Part shown: piece by piece, positions 25,641 to 38,364 of the stretch
Position numbering within the stretch: position 1 is the first letter of the stretch
How the letters are laid out: each line of letters begins with the position of its first letter
NCBI GenBank assembly: GCA_015847255.1
Contig: JADLZK010010478.1
Span: 1 to 64,000, forward strand
Reading direction: 5' to 3'
Source: Hyparrhenia diplandra
Lineage: Eukaryota; Streptophyta; Magnoliopsida; Poales; Poaceae
Length of the DNA stretch: 64,000 bases
Notes under the pieces: generated by a model
What the model was told of the DNA's origin: nothing
Database searches by the model: none
What the model saw: the letters and a program-made list of their open reading frames with translations, nothing else
Translations under genes and position numbers: made by a program

Positions 25641-26851
25641 CTAGTGCAGTCGCACGACGATGCAGGAGATGTCGTCCTTGCTGCCCCGCCGCACGGCCTC
25701 GTCGACGAGCCTGACCGCCGCCTCGCGGGCGTCCTCGATGGCCCCGAGCCTCGTCCACCGCCTCCTGGTTCGACATCACATTCCACAGGCCGTCGCTGGC
25801 AAGCACGAGCAGCTCGGCGCCGTCGCCGACGTCCTCGATGACCACGTCCGGGTCCGAGCTGATGTGCTCCTTGAGCGACCGGTCCCCGAACGCGCGCGCC
25901 ATGGCCAGCTGCGCGTCCACGCGAGGGACGTCTCCTGCACGTACGCATCGTCGTCGTTAACAAACAACAATGGATCGTCGTGTCGTTTTCTTCGTGCAAT
26001 AATAATGCAATCGATCGAGCCCCGTTCCGTGAGGCGTTACTACTGACCGTGGATCTCGGTGACGAAGCCGCCGCGGGCCTCGATGGCGCGGCGCTCACGG
26101 AGCGGCTCGTGGTCCACGGACAGCTGCCTGGCCGTGCCGCCCGCGTCGCACAGCACGGCGCGGGAGTCGCCCACGTTGGCCACCACCAGCTCCTCGCCGT
26201 TCACCAGGATCGCCGTCACCGCCGTCGAACCACCGCGCCGCCGCGTGCTCCCCTCGCCGTCGTTGTCGCCGTCCGCCTTCGTCTTCTTCAGCACCTTCCG
26301 GTCCGTGCGGTGGTACGCGTGCCGGATCGCCTCCATCGGGTCCGTCCAGAAATCGAAGCCCGGCTACCGAGGAGCTAGCACGCGTCAGCAAAAGAACATC
26401 GATCGGCCTGAACTGCTAAAGAAATGAGCATGTTTACAACTTTACTTGGTTGAGGATGTTGTCGAAGAGGTGCTCGCGGAGGTAGGTGGCGACGTCGGCG
26501 CCGGAGTGGCCGTCGAAGACCGCGAAGAGGCCGACCTCGTTGCCTTCGTCCAGCTGCCGGAACTCGGCCACGTGTCGGTCCTCCATTCCGTGCGGCATCC
26601 GGCCCTCCACCAGGTGGAACCCGTAGGTCACCTTCCGGCGCCCCGGCGCCGTCTTGCTCTTGCCTTTCCCTGTCCCACACACCGCCTCGTCCGCGACCGC
26701 ATGGCCATGGTCGCCGCCGCTCTCCTCCTCCTCTCCGGCCGAACAATAATACCAGAACCCACACAAGTTATTATTATTTACACGAAACGTGCCGGATCCC
26801 CCGCCCGGCGAAGACAGGAATCTCACCTTGTGTTGCCGCAGGGGAGGCCAT
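25641..26851 (-). CDS. Protein phosphatase 2C
   Basis: Mg2+/Mn2+-dependent Ser/Thr phosphatase of the plant PP2C family. Exons: 26851-26827 (MASPAATQ), 26732-26446, 26363-26048, 25934-25641. The basic stretch GKGKSKTAPGRRKVTYGFHL precedes MEDRHVAEF; then come FAVFDGHSGADVATYL, GSTAVTAILVNGEELVVANV, GDSRAVLC, ASDGLWNVMSNQEAVD and GSKDDISCIVVRLH. The metal-binding acidic residues (the DGH motif, SDG and the late DD) are all present. The usual DGLWD reads DGLWN here, as happens in some plant members. One extra G near 25739-25755 shifts the frame and would replace the last 35 or so residues; removing it gives about 306 residues. Exon 2's acceptor is weak and the least certain border. Confidence 0.9.
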
Positions 26852-26963
26852 GTCGTGGCTGCTCAGTTTGATCGAGCTCTATCAACTTCTCTTCACGTAC
26901 GTACTATCACTGACGGGAACTAGTAACCTCAGGTACAGAGGATTACCCTCACCGTCTCCTGGT

Positions 26964-26971
26964 TATTTATA
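26964..26971 (-). promoter_or_regulatory. TATA box of the PP2C gene
   Basis: On the minus strand the sequence reads tataaata, 113 bases upstream of the PP2C ATG. The position and orientation suit a core promoter for this gene. No other recognisable motif was relied on. Confidence 0.55.
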
Positions 26972-26999
26972 CCGATCGAGAGGTGTCGCGCTGAGTTCA

Positions 27000-29060
27000 C
27001 CATCATCATTCATCAGCGTGTTCTTCCCGTGACTTCGTGGTAGCCTGCTAGGCTTCTGGCCTTAAGCGGCGGCGGCGCGCGACACGTGGCGCTCTCCCGC
27101 GGTCGTGGATGCGCCTCGTCGGAGCACCTAGCGGCCATCGTCATGGAGTGGCTTTTTTGGGGCCGGGCTAGGCGGTCGCTCGCTTATGTCCACACGCTCA
27201 CGGGCGGGCACGATTGCAACTCGCTGCGGTTTAACGTTGTAAATTAGTTTTCTTGCGGCAAATTTGCCCGTCGCGTCTGCAACTAGAGAAAATCTATACA
27301 TATCAATGGAAAACAAATGAGAGAAATAATACATATGTATTTATGCTTTATCATTTTTATAAAATCCCAAGTCTATAATTTATTTATTATATTGAGAACT
27401 CATAAAATATGTAATTCTAATATCTAGTGCAGTATATATATATTCGTAAAAAATACGTGAATGGTAATGAACAACGGACGATGCGGCGAGCGGACTTGCA
27501 ACCTTTACACTGCTCGTAAACACCACCCCCACGCTCCATCAGGTTCCGTTGCCTGCACGGACAGGTACGTCGTCCAGTTGTCGGCCAGGTGCCACTACGC
27601 CTCTCGGTGTCTCAGTCGGCGTCGTCATAGATCCTGGTGTGCACGTGCCCGGAGATCCCCGCTGAGCCCATGCCATGAGCCAATGACCATGTTGAGGTGT
27701 GCCCGTGGTCCATCAAGTCCGGGCGTGCTTGCCAATTTGAGCAGTAGCAATAGGCCAGAGGGAAACCGGTCTCCCGTATTATCCTAGGACTCTTTTAGGC
27801 CTATTGACGTACGGTGGCAGACAAAAAAAAAGGTGGACAAGAAATTTTATCTCTTTATTAGTAGGTATAGATATGTTTAGCTATGGGTCTAGAGCCTAGA
27901 CTAGACACTAATAACATATTTGTTCTAGGTACTGAAAAAAAGTAAAGTATAGAATAAAGATCTACTCCCTTCATATCACTAATAGAATAGGTTTTGGAAA
28001 AGATTTAGGTTAAACATTAGAAACATAAATCATGAATAACTTTTAAATCGTTAAGTTTAGAAAGGTCTTGAAAAATACTTTCACAAAAATATACATATAT
28101 AACTTTCTAATAATTTTTTTTATAGAAAAAAGAAGTTAAAATTGTGCTTTGGAGACCGTGTCACTATCCTAAACGTCTTCTAATAGTAATACAATGGGAG
28201 TATTTATTAATTTTGGCTGATTCAATAGTATTATGTGGAAGAGAATACTCTAAAACAAGAATAAAAGAACAAGGAAGAGTGGGGACCAACAAATTGAGGA
28301 GCATGGGCCGTAAGGTTGGTCCATTAATATCAATTAGCATATCTTCAAGAGCTAGTGAATTAGAGACTACCAATCCCTCTTATAGTCTCTGACACTAAAT
28401 TTGACTAAAATTTTTCTCAGAGCTCCTAATCCCATGAAACCAAATACAATTTCACGGGACTAAGAGCACCTCAACTCTACAAAGTTAAGAGTCTTTGGCT
28501 AGTGTTCAGCTACAGAGCCTTGCCAAGCATCCCCTAAATAAACTATAGTCCAGTAAGCTTTTTAGAACGCTGAAACCGGACTTTTGCCAAACTTGTACAA
28601 CTATAAACTAATGGGATCCCTAAACTAATAAAGCCAAGAGTTCAGCTCAAACTGTTCAAAGGGCTGAATGAGTTTACTGTTCAAGGGCTGGATTTGAATT
28701 CATTTCAGACCTCGTCACAACGAAATTAAAGCGCCGACGAACACCACCACACCAGTACGTTGATTTTGGGCATTTTGTGCGAGTGCGACACGAGAAATAC
28801 AGTGAAGTTCCATTGCGCCCAACACGGACCAAAACTAAAAAAGATGACAGCAAGCACACTGTATTGTGTATGTATAGTTTCCTTCATTGTACATTGTCGG
28901 TGCCAGGAAGATAGAAAATCGTTAATAAGCACAATGCTTTACAAGCTGAGGTCCTCCCTCCTACAGGAGCAGAAGCAGACACATACTACACACTTGTGAA
29001 TCCTCCAGGCTCCAACAGTCGCCACAGTCGCCGTCCAGGTCCAGCTGCAAGCTCAAGACC
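27000..29060. other. Intergenic between PP2C and sialidase copy 3
   Basis: No gene is supported. The sequence is mostly AT-rich, with a GC-rich stretch at 27,480-27,760 that has only irregular frames. 'ctactcccttcatatcactaatag' (about 27,962) and 'tctaatagtaatacaatgggagtatt' (about 28,178) resemble the two ends of a short MITE of about 245 bp, but I could not fix exact borders. Confidence 0.4.
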
Positions 29061-29064
29061 TCAT

Positions 29065-31532
29065 TCAACTGGGCCGAAGAACCACATGCTGCAAAATCAC
29101 AAGGCGTTGAGTCAGGCCCCTAAAGAAGGCAATCTCTAAACCAAAATCACGCAGTTGCTCATCGGAATGGGGAAGAACAAGCAAAGCTACCTTGATCTGC
29201 GTCCGGTTGTATGTGTAGGTGACATGCACGAGCTCGTCCATGGTCTGGATCACTGCTGGATAAGAGAACTCCCAACCTTCCGTGTTCTCCAGCGTCAGCA
29301 CCTCTTGCCATGAGAGGCCGTCATCCGCGGAGACGGCCACTTTGAGTGTGCCTCTGGAGACGGTGTTGTAAGCAAGCGCCACCCTTCCATCCTTCATCTT
29401 GATTCCGTCAATGCCTTCCATGGTGGATCGGAGTTTTGTCATATCAAACATTGTTCAGATTAAATGAGGAGTGTATATATATGAAACAATATATCCGGAA
29501 GTCAATTCAATTTCAGAGGAAACTTGAATACCGGAATTTGGGTTTGGAAGCTCAGTCTTGCGTGCAAAACTCCATCTTAACCCTCCATCATAGGAATCAG
29601 CCACGCATACCCGACCGATTGTTTGGTAAGACCTCAGCAACATACGTATAGTCCCATTTGTGGTACGGTAAGGGACTGGTTGAATCACCCCAAGTGTCTC
29701 ACCTTGGACGAATATAGGACCATATTTGCTCCATGTCCGACCAGCATCTTCTGTTACCTACATTGTTCACACAAACTTAGGACCATGATACATGATCACA
29801 AGAAAATACTACTTTTCACCCTTTTAAGACATTCTGTTGCTACCTCAAGCCATGCACCCCAAGAGCTCCAACTTTCAACAGATGACCCACATAGTAAGCG
29901 CCCATCATCAAGCAAAAAGGGCTGCACAGATAACAGTTTAATCAATAACTTGTAGGATGCATAGAATATTAAGTTGATAAAATGGTTATAAAGTGGAGTG
30001 CTGTTTCTCTGACAATGGGTTTCTTGTCAGATATGAAAGCCTTCCTCAACCTTAAAGATAGCTTTGCTTACGCGACCCTCAATTTGTACAAGCTTCTACC
30101 CAATCCCAAAGTTTGTGATTACTTAATAGTTAATACTCCCTTCGGTTTTAAGTTGTCCTGACATGCCATATTCAAATTCGGATGGAGTAATCTCTTTGAT
30201 TCCAAATGTAAATATGTAAGTCATTTAGGACATTGACATGGTCTTCAATATGACACTTTTGAATTGCACTTTTTTTTAAAAAAAGTATAAAATATTTCAA
30301 ATAGAGAAAGTTATATATGTTGTGAATCTAGTAACATCAACTATATTGATGGGCCAAGATAAAGAGGTTTGACCGATTATAACTCTAATAAAATGATTTG
30401 CATTTGGAAGCAGATGGAGTACATTGTGATCTTATTTTAGGGACAGCTGACAAGTTTATACATACCTTATTCTTAATAGGGCCAAGAATACCAGGTGGTA
30501 ATTGCTCTCTCTCTAACCAGGACATGCCACCATTGAGAGATCTTTTCATGGCACCACTCCAGCTGAACAAGTTATTTCAAGATTATAGCAGATATCATCA
30601 CAACCTTTTGTTGAATTTCCTGTTCCTTAAAATATTTCTGTTCATTTTTAAAAATGTTTTGAAACATTTGAGGGACAGAACACATGAAGTTCTTACTTTT
30701 GAGGGTGTTCACCAATCTTGTAGAAGAGAAGCAACTCACGAGAGGGGAGCTGAAATAAAACAGGATTCCACATTGCCGTCGCATTTTCTTCATCAGCTAC
30801 TACTGGAGGATGCCAGTAGCCATCCTAGAGAAAAATGAAGTGTTAACAACTAGTAACGAGGATCAAGATTCAAACACTGTTCATTGCTTGGAGTCGTGAA
30901 CCTACACTATATCTCTGTGTCCAGATTTTGACATCAGGAGCCCCCTCTATGGATCCACCGAAATATGAGACCAAAAAATTGTCTTTCTCAATCTACAATA
31001 ACAGTCACATATAAGAAATCACAGTCATCTTTCCTGACATTACCTTTTCCTTAAAGAAAAGGACATACCTCTACAATGGTAGAAGCATGACAATTATTGA
31101 AAGGGCGACCAGCTGCTTGAAATGTGAACTCCTCCTTCACAATGCTCCAACTGGAAGCTGCATTTATGGAGCTGGTGTTCATGTCGTACATGCCATGTTT
31201 GATCCGTTTCCCTGCCTTGCTGTTACTCAGGTCCATGGCATGCTCCGAGGATAAATTTCGGTTCCTGTTTCAAGGTAGCAAAATTTGATCTTAATAGTAC
31301 TACTTAATCTCTCCTAATAAGGCTACAAAGGGGCGCCGCTAGTTCATTCTTACTCCTGGGTCAATGTAGTGTCACGTGATGATCCAGATGGTGGTACAAT
31401 AGAGCTGAGGTACTTGCTGAAAAAAGCCCTGAATGGTGAATCGAAAGCTACAAGGAGTATGGAGAACAGCATCACAGAGGCTGCTATCTTCCATTTGTGC
31501 TGCTTGCTCAAACTGCAGATGGTGGTGGGCAT
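29065..31532 (-). CDS. Sialidase-like BNR/Asp-box protein, copy 3 (intact)
   Basis: The best preserved of the three paralogues: all nine exons are in phase and no frame break is needed (31532-31354, 31264-31069, 30992-30906, 30824-30697, 30562-30466, 29921-29844, 29757-29532, 29414-29191, 29088-29065), giving 412 residues. Residues about 16-31 (IAASVMLFSILLVAF) form a single membrane anchor, suggesting a type II endomembrane protein. Asp-box-type motifs include NGGMSW, DAGRTW, DGGLRW and DDGLSW; family blocks are FGGSIEGAPDV, LEDGRLLCGSSVE, QPVPYRTTNGTIR and MKDGRVALAYN. The C-terminus HVVLRPS is shorter than in copies 1 and 2. The intron after exon 5 has a normal GT donor here. The ATG sits a few bases after an acceptor, so a 5' UTR exon lies upstream, probably ending near 32,010. 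Confidence 0.88.
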
Positions 31533-32159
31533 CGCTACCTGCAGCATACACCACAAACCATTATCATTCAGTGCTACTTGGAAAATATATAATAGTAACA
31601 GTTGTAATGAGCTCATATATTCAGAGTACAGTCCAACTCATGTAGATGAAAGGTTCTGTAATGGATATTACAAGCAACAAAGCTTCTAGAATCTAGACAA
31701 TAACTTTCATTGATCAATCTTAGTTAGCAAAACATATGCAGCAGACTGCAGATACAGCTATTTGCAATTACATCCAGATTTGTACTTCTGAAAACAAGCC
31801 AGGGCCCAGGGCACTATGAAATTGCTTTTCTTGGTGAGATTACTTTCTCGCCCTTGGAAGCTACTCATCAACTTTTCCCAGCGAAACAGACGTCAAGAAA
31901 GGCAGGAGAAAGATCATAAAAATGACGGCAGATATGGTTGAGAACTATCAGGAACCAAGGTTATTCGAAACACCGATCGGGATCAGGGGTGGTCTGCAAG
32001 AACTTACTAGCCACCGGCGAAACAGCGTGCGGCGTGCAAGGGCCGAAAGGCTGGTCGTAGCGCGGTGGCGAGGAGAGCTCAAGGAGAGATATATCCTGAA
32101 CGCATCTGGTTCCCCTGCCGCGGCGGCGGCGACCGGAGGCTAGCTTCAAGACATCACTG

Positions 32160-34113
32160 CGTGCTCTCGTCATTTTCTATTCCAACCAAAAACGAACTCG
32201 CAGCTGCAGAGCACTAGAGGAGCGGAGCCTCTTGGACTTTGACTTTCACTCACCCCCGAGGCGCCGACGAGACGGACTGACACGGAGGATGGGCCGGCCC
32301 TCGCGGGCCTCCTGCCCGAGATCCGCTGGGCCCTACTGGCCCATGGAAGTCTCGCTTCCCCGGCCCAGAAACAACGCCACGTGCAGTGCAGGTAGGTGGT
32401 GCCCGGTGCAGCACGCTTCCCCCCTTGCAAGTTGAACGATCGGTTACAAACAGTCACCGCGCAGTTGGTCACCCACCGGTCACCGGCTTCCTACACGACC
32501 CGCTGCCCGGTGGGCCCCGAGGAGGCCTGGTCCCACCGCGCCCATATCACCTCACTCACGTCACGCGCACCGCAGCGCAGCGGCAGGCATATTTCCTCCG
32601 TTTCGTACGGCCTCCCCAAAAATCTCAACCCGGTCTCTCTCTCTCTTCTCTCTTCTCTCTCCTAACGAAGAGGAGAGAAGAGGGGGCAGGCAGAAGAAAA
32701 CCTCGCGCGGCGCGAGGGAGGCGCGAGAGGGATCGCCGGAGGAGCAGCGGCCGGTAGAGGTGGCGCGCGCCGGGACCGTCCGAGGTGAGCGCTCCGCTTC
32801 CCCACGACCGGCCTCGGAATTGGGTTTCGGATCCGCGGATAGGGGCCGCTAGATGCGGTAGCTGGTTCGATCCGGGTTGCGCGGATTTCGCGCTGGATTA
32901 GTTGGCGCTCGGATCAGACGCCGTGGTTGGTCTGTTGTGTGGTTGCGGCCGTAGAGAATCGCTGCGATTGGGTCTCATTGTTGTTTGCGCTTGGTTCGTG
33001 TGTGTCACTGAGGGGAGTGAGGATCTGCGTGAGGAACCGGTGTCGGATTTACCGATTTGGCGCTGCTGCTGGTGTTCCAAATTCTGCTCACTGAAATCTC
33101 TGGTACTCTGTGCAGTTGATTTTTTGTTTAGCTGCTGTTTCTGGGAAGATGCTATATGGCCTAGGGTGCTACTTCATAGGCATTGTCATGTGGAAGCGTG
33201 GGAACGCTATTAATGTTCTGGGAGTATTACAATAGTTGTTGTCCTTCTCAAATAAAAGCTGCAGAATCACCATAAACGAACCTGTTACCATGTATGTACA
33301 CAGTGCCCAAAATGGTTTATGTTGTTTCTCTTCAAATAAACTTGTGTCTTGAAAGTGGAACTATAGTTTACAACTATTGAAGTTAGGAACTTACTCGTGG
33401 AATTTCGTGAATGTTTTTTTAATGTGCATGTGTATTTGACCCCTTATAATCTGTAGGATCTTATTGCAATCACTGTGAGAATCATTGGAAGGCTTGTTGG
33501 TTTGTGGCCTAATATGTGTTACCAAAATTTGGCTGGCAAAAAATTCCGATGGCATCTGATAATTGCTAAATTCTGTGTCTACTAGACATATCGCAAATTC
33601 GCAACAAGGCTGGCTGGGCACAAACCAAACAAGCCTTTTTTATTTTAGGCATCATTGTTGGAGTTGTATTGTTCTGATTGTAGAACTGACATGGCTTTAC
33701 AATTGGAATATCTACCCTGTATCACCATTTATGAAACATAGACCTAAAATTGAGTCATGATTGTTGCTATTTTTGGTTCACGAACACACTTTGCTACACC
33801 TGATCTGAGTTAGTCAAAGTCAGACTTTCCACTGTAGTATTCTTTTGTTGACACACTTGTGAAGGAATACGGCCTTAATGCAAAATGCAAATCAGCACTT
33901 TGAAATGCAAAGATGCCTGTTGTTCATATTATTTCCTAGAGGTAATCCTGCATGCATCATACCAAGAAGGTGATATAATTCTGCTGCTTCAGTCATATTA
34001 GTTTGTATCTATTTTTTTTCCATTCGAATTTAGGGTGCAATGAGATATTTGGACCTGTATAGCTATATTGAGCAACCTATGTATACTTATGCTATTCAAA
34101 TTTGCTCATTCAG
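32160..34113 (+). other. Likely promoter, 5' UTR exon and first intron of the SR-like gene
   Basis: A CT-rich stretch (about 32,630-32,662) is followed by a purine-rich, GC-rich leader ending in a donor-like 'gag|gtgagc' near 32,785. The first coding exon begins right after 'tcattcag' at 34,114, so a leader intron of about 1.3 kb is inferred. Such 5' UTR introns are common in plant splicing-factor genes. No separate gene is seen in this interval. Confidence 0.5.
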
Positions 34114-37100
34114 ATGGAGTACATATCCCCTGAGAGAAATCTGGAGGGGGCTTGTGGAGATCCTGGGCCATTATTTGGAGACCAAGGTGGCAGCCTGTTG
34201 GACCACTTGGGTTATCAAGGAGGAATTCCACAACATGAGTCTCCAACACTGGATCATGGACTTTTGGTTGACCCGGCTGATGCAATCCCGTATTTATCTA
34301 CAGATTCTCCGCCCTTCATGAATGATCAAATCACTAGCAATGTTATGAAATCTGCTTCAACTAGTCCAGAATCTTTGATGAAACAACCTCAAGAACCTCT
34401 TAATATAGAATCTGATGTACAGAATGATGCTGCTGAACAAAATGTTCACAATAGTAACTCTGAAGAGCAGATCACTTCTCTTGGTTATGATGTACATCAG
34501 AACACAGAAGTGATTGGTGCAGTGTTGCCTCCAAAGCTTCCTGAAAGCAGTGGTAATGATATGTCAAACTTTCAACCAGAAGCTTCATATTCTGATTCCT
34601 ACCATGGTGACTCTTTGTTAACTGAAAATAGTAGTAACGGTTACCAGCTTAACAATAGTGGTGCTCCTGATGATGATATTCCAAACTCTCCTGCACTTCA
34701 GATGGAAAATGAGGAGATGGAAAATCTACATGAGACTTCTCACAATGAAAACAGTGGGTCAGAGGATGATCAGATGATTGGTAGGAAACCTTGCCCCATG
34801 AATGGTCAAGACAATGAGAAGTTTAACACTTCAGCTGTGCCTCCCTCTTGGGAACAGACAGAGCAGAAAAATCCTGGTACTAGAAATGGAAGCTCAACTC
34901 CAGACAATCAATTTGATTCTCCTCCGGATAGGTTTGCAAGACTGGAAAGGGACACACCATCTCCAGATGGGAGAGCATCCCCTGAAAGGTTTGCAAGACT
35001 GGAAAGGGATAACCCATCTCCAGATGGGAGGATATCTCCTCCAGTTGAAAGTTCACATGCCCATCATTCTGAGAAGATGGAGTCACAATATCGTGCCAAA
35101 GATGTGCGTGAGTTAGCTCATTCTGAAAGCCCACCAGTAAGACATCGGTCCCGATCTTCTGAAAAGCATGACCCCAGCCGCAAAAGAGCCTCTTCAAGAG
35201 AGTTGTCTCCACATGCGCGGCATATTTCTCCTGTAGAAAGGAAAAGAAGGAGAGAGTCTCGACATGGTGATGGGTCACCTCAACAAAGATCTGCATCTCC
35301 CAGAAGAAGATCTACACCCCCTCGAAGAAGATCTATAACCCCTCGAAAAAGATCTATATCCCCTAGAAGATCCTCACACAAGAGGAGGGAATCACCAAGA
35401 AGGGGAGACTCGCCTAGGAGGAGGCACTCACCTAGGAGGAGGGAGTCACCAAGGAAGAGAGATTCACCAAGAAAGAGAGATTCACCAAGGAAGAAAGATT
35501 CACCAAGGAGGAGAGATTCACCAAGGAGGAAGAGATTCACCAAGGAGGAGAGATTCACCAAAGAGGAGGAGGGACTCCCCAAGGAGGAGGGATAGGTCAA
35601 AATCAAGGTCACCTTCAAGAAAACATGATTCCTCTAGACATAGAAAAGAACATGATAGATCTCGGTCCAGGTCTCCCCACTCAAGGGATCATCACAGGCG
35701 ATCTCCAAGGTGATTCCTTGCCATTAGTAACTATTAAGGCAGTAAGGCTGCTGAAATTATGTCCTTTAAATGGTCACGCCAGGTTCATGTTTCTGAACAT
35801 ACTGGATTTATGATTAGATACTGTCTGGACATGCATCCTTGAATAGGTCGTTCTTGTATCATGTTTAATTCTGTTTTATAGTACTATTTATATTTGGTGT
35901 CTGCATCATCATTTTTCCTGCCTGCTATTTTATTCACTTCTATTTATTTTGGTATTGTAGAAGGCATTCACCAAGGCGCAGATCACCCCCAACCAGTCAT
36001 CGCCATCATTCACCAAGGAGACATTGGTCACCACCTGCCAACAGGAAGACTGGATTGGGTAAGCCTGGAAAGAATCTCTTTATTGCAGGATTTAGCTATG
36101 CCACCACTGAGCGAGATTTGGAGAAGAAATTTGGCAAGTTTGGACGTGTAACAAGTGCACGTGTTGTTCGTGATAAACGGTAATTACTTCCACATTATGT
36201 TATTTGTATCTCCCAGCACTTCTAGTATACTTGCTTTCATAGTGCAGTGTCATCATTGGACGAGACCTTTGTGCAACTCATGCTCATCTTTTGTTTATGT
36301 TTTTTCTTTAAACAGTTATGATTTTTTTTTTTTTGGTCTTTTGCAAATTCGAATAGAATTCTTTTTGGTTGTTTTGTGAAGCTCTTGCAGAATTAATCTA
36401 TTAAATAGTTTAGTTATTTAAACTACATTCTTCTAACAAGTCTAGAATAAGATGCTTGTACATTTTGGTAGGCAAGCTGATGTGAGATAGTTCATTGCAC
36501 GTAAGTTTGGCATGTTGTCTCCTAAATAACAGAATCTTGATGGGAACAATTTTTTTCTTGGCTAAAAGTATAACTGAAAAGAAACCGCAGATTCTTCTTT
36601 TTTGGTGAAATTATACAAAGTACTGGGCTCTTAAGTCAATACGTCAGAGCAAATTGCAACTGAAGAGTCTTGTTATACATAACTCAAAGCAATTAAAATG
36701 AAAAGTGGAGTTAGCCTGGCAAATGGGAATTCTTCAAACTACTCATTGTATTGCAAAACCTTGATTAGCTAAATTTATCCTGTCAGATCAGTAGCAAACC
36801 AGAAGCAATCAGTCATTGGATTGCCTGGCTTATACTCTTTACAGATTAACTATAAGAAAGCTACTACTGCATTTTTTAGCACTTAGGTATACTTTCAGCA
36901 TTGTGTTAGGGAATCACTGTTTTCCCCTACCTTATCTAATTAGTTCCCAGCATGCAGTAACTTTTTTGAACCTATCATGTTGACTTTGTACTCAGATACA
37001 TCACTTTGATCGAATGAAGTTACTCAGTACTGTTTCCATTCTTTATAGAACTGGAGATTCCCGTGGCTTTGGATTCTTATCCTTGGAGAAGGATGAGGAT

Positions 37101-37187
37101 GCCGATGCAGCAATCCGTGCTTGTGACGAGACTGAGTGGAATGGGAGGATCATCCTTGTGGAGAAGTCAAAGGCACCTGCATGGTGA
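34114..37187 (+). CDS. SR-like splicing factor, RS domain followed by a C-terminal RRM
   Basis: A serine/arginine-rich RNA-binding protein, expected in the nucleus and in pre-mRNA splicing. Exons: 34114-35709, 35961-36179, 37049-37187. The N-terminal part (about 340 residues) is acidic, Ser/Asn-rich and not recognised, with a duplicated 'RFARLERD(T/N)PSPDGR' unit. It is followed by a long RS/RSP tract built of repeated RDSPRR and RKRDSP units. The last two exons encode a single RRM: RNP2 is LFIAGF and RNP1 is RGFGFLSL, ending GRIILVEKSKAPAW. The RS tract shifts frame by one extra base near 35525-35535; as read, the protein stops at about 35,595 and loses the RRM, while removing one base gives about 650 residues. 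The tract is low-complexity, so a sequencing error is easy here. Transformer-2/SR45a-like is the nearest family I can name. Confidence 0.82.
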
Positions 37188-37189
37188 AT

Positions 37190-38250
37190 CTCATTGTTGG
37201 AGGGGCTCCTTGTGGGGCTCTGCACATCATTGTTGGAGGGGAATCTCATTGCTTCAACTTGCACAGATGTTATCACTCAGGAAAAAGTAATTATCGGTAT
37301 GACGGTATGACATACTCGGTACATGTCAAAGTTCACCCGAACCTGGCTTTTGATGCTGTACTAGGAGTAAGAGTAATAAATAATGCACTTCCTTGCTGAC
37401 AGTTATTGCAAGAATAAGATGTAACGTCACACCTTAGCTTGTTTCAGGGCCCTGCTGCAGATAAGAGGGACTTAGTGGTACCTTTTAGTGTCTGCAACCT
37501 CTACACATGAAATGTGATACGTGCCTGTACGTGAGCTGTCAGTTCTCTTCTTCACCTTCGTCTCGCGCCCACTGATGGCATGGACCGATTCCGGGAGACT
37601 CAAGCTTTGCGATGCTGTTGCTACTTGAGGATTATGTTAGTAGTTAAATAATCTACATATTAGCTTTTCAATGTTTGCATCCTCTAAATGAGGATTTGGA
37701 AAAAATGTCCTATGGTTTGTGTTTGGATTCCAAGATGTTTGACTATGGTCGCCACATGACACCTATGCCCCCATTTGTTGGTGATTATTTTTTCTGCTGA
37801 CATGGTTTTCCTTCCTGTATTCTTGAATCTAGAGGTGTCTGTATTGGCACAATGTGAGTGAGATGGAAATTCAGCTTGGATGCATGCCACATGACAATTG
37901 ACAATTTGCGTACTATGTTGACGACAGCCGCTCAGGTTATGATGTCGACGCTTGATTTTGGTCTGGTCTGTTGGTGTCGCAATGGTGTGGTTGTTGATCG
38001 ACTGAGGTACTACAATGATAAATCGATCTTGAAGGTCGCATGCTAAAGATTTTTTACCTAGACAATGTGGTGTTAATTATTTTGTGTTCTAACTTTAGTC
38101 GGTGGAGTTGTAGTATTGTGAAGAGCATGTCAATGTCATCATCAACGTCAGGGTTGGAGTTACTACGATATACGTAATCAAGGCATGATATTGAACCAAG
38201 CATGCCGGAGGTTCGTAGCTCGTGCACAGGAGGACACGGTGGTCGGGAGT
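37190..38250. other. 3' flank of the SR-like gene, intergenic
   Basis: The first few hundred bases should be 3' UTR of the SR-like gene. I see no further gene. The DNA then leads into the repeat complex that begins at about 38,257. Confidence 0.4.
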
Positions 38251-38256
38251 GGAACT

Positions 38257-38364
38257 GCCAAGTAGGGTAGTTGTGGATAAGGAGCCGGAGGGTCGCACTG
38301 ATTGCTAGTTGCCAAGTAGGGTAGTTGTGGATAAGGAGCCAGAGGGTCGCACTGATTACTAGTT
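38257..38364. repeat. 54-bp tandem duplication
   Basis: Two adjacent 54-bp units, 38257-38310 and 38311-38364, start gccaagtagggtagttgtgg and differ at only two bases. They sit at the outer edge of the fold-back complex and overlap the start of its left arm. Confidence 0.85.

Noticed and set aside
34880..35618. Minus-strand frames with Leu/Gly/Glu repeats
   Set aside because: They are the antisense of the RS repeats of the SR-like gene.
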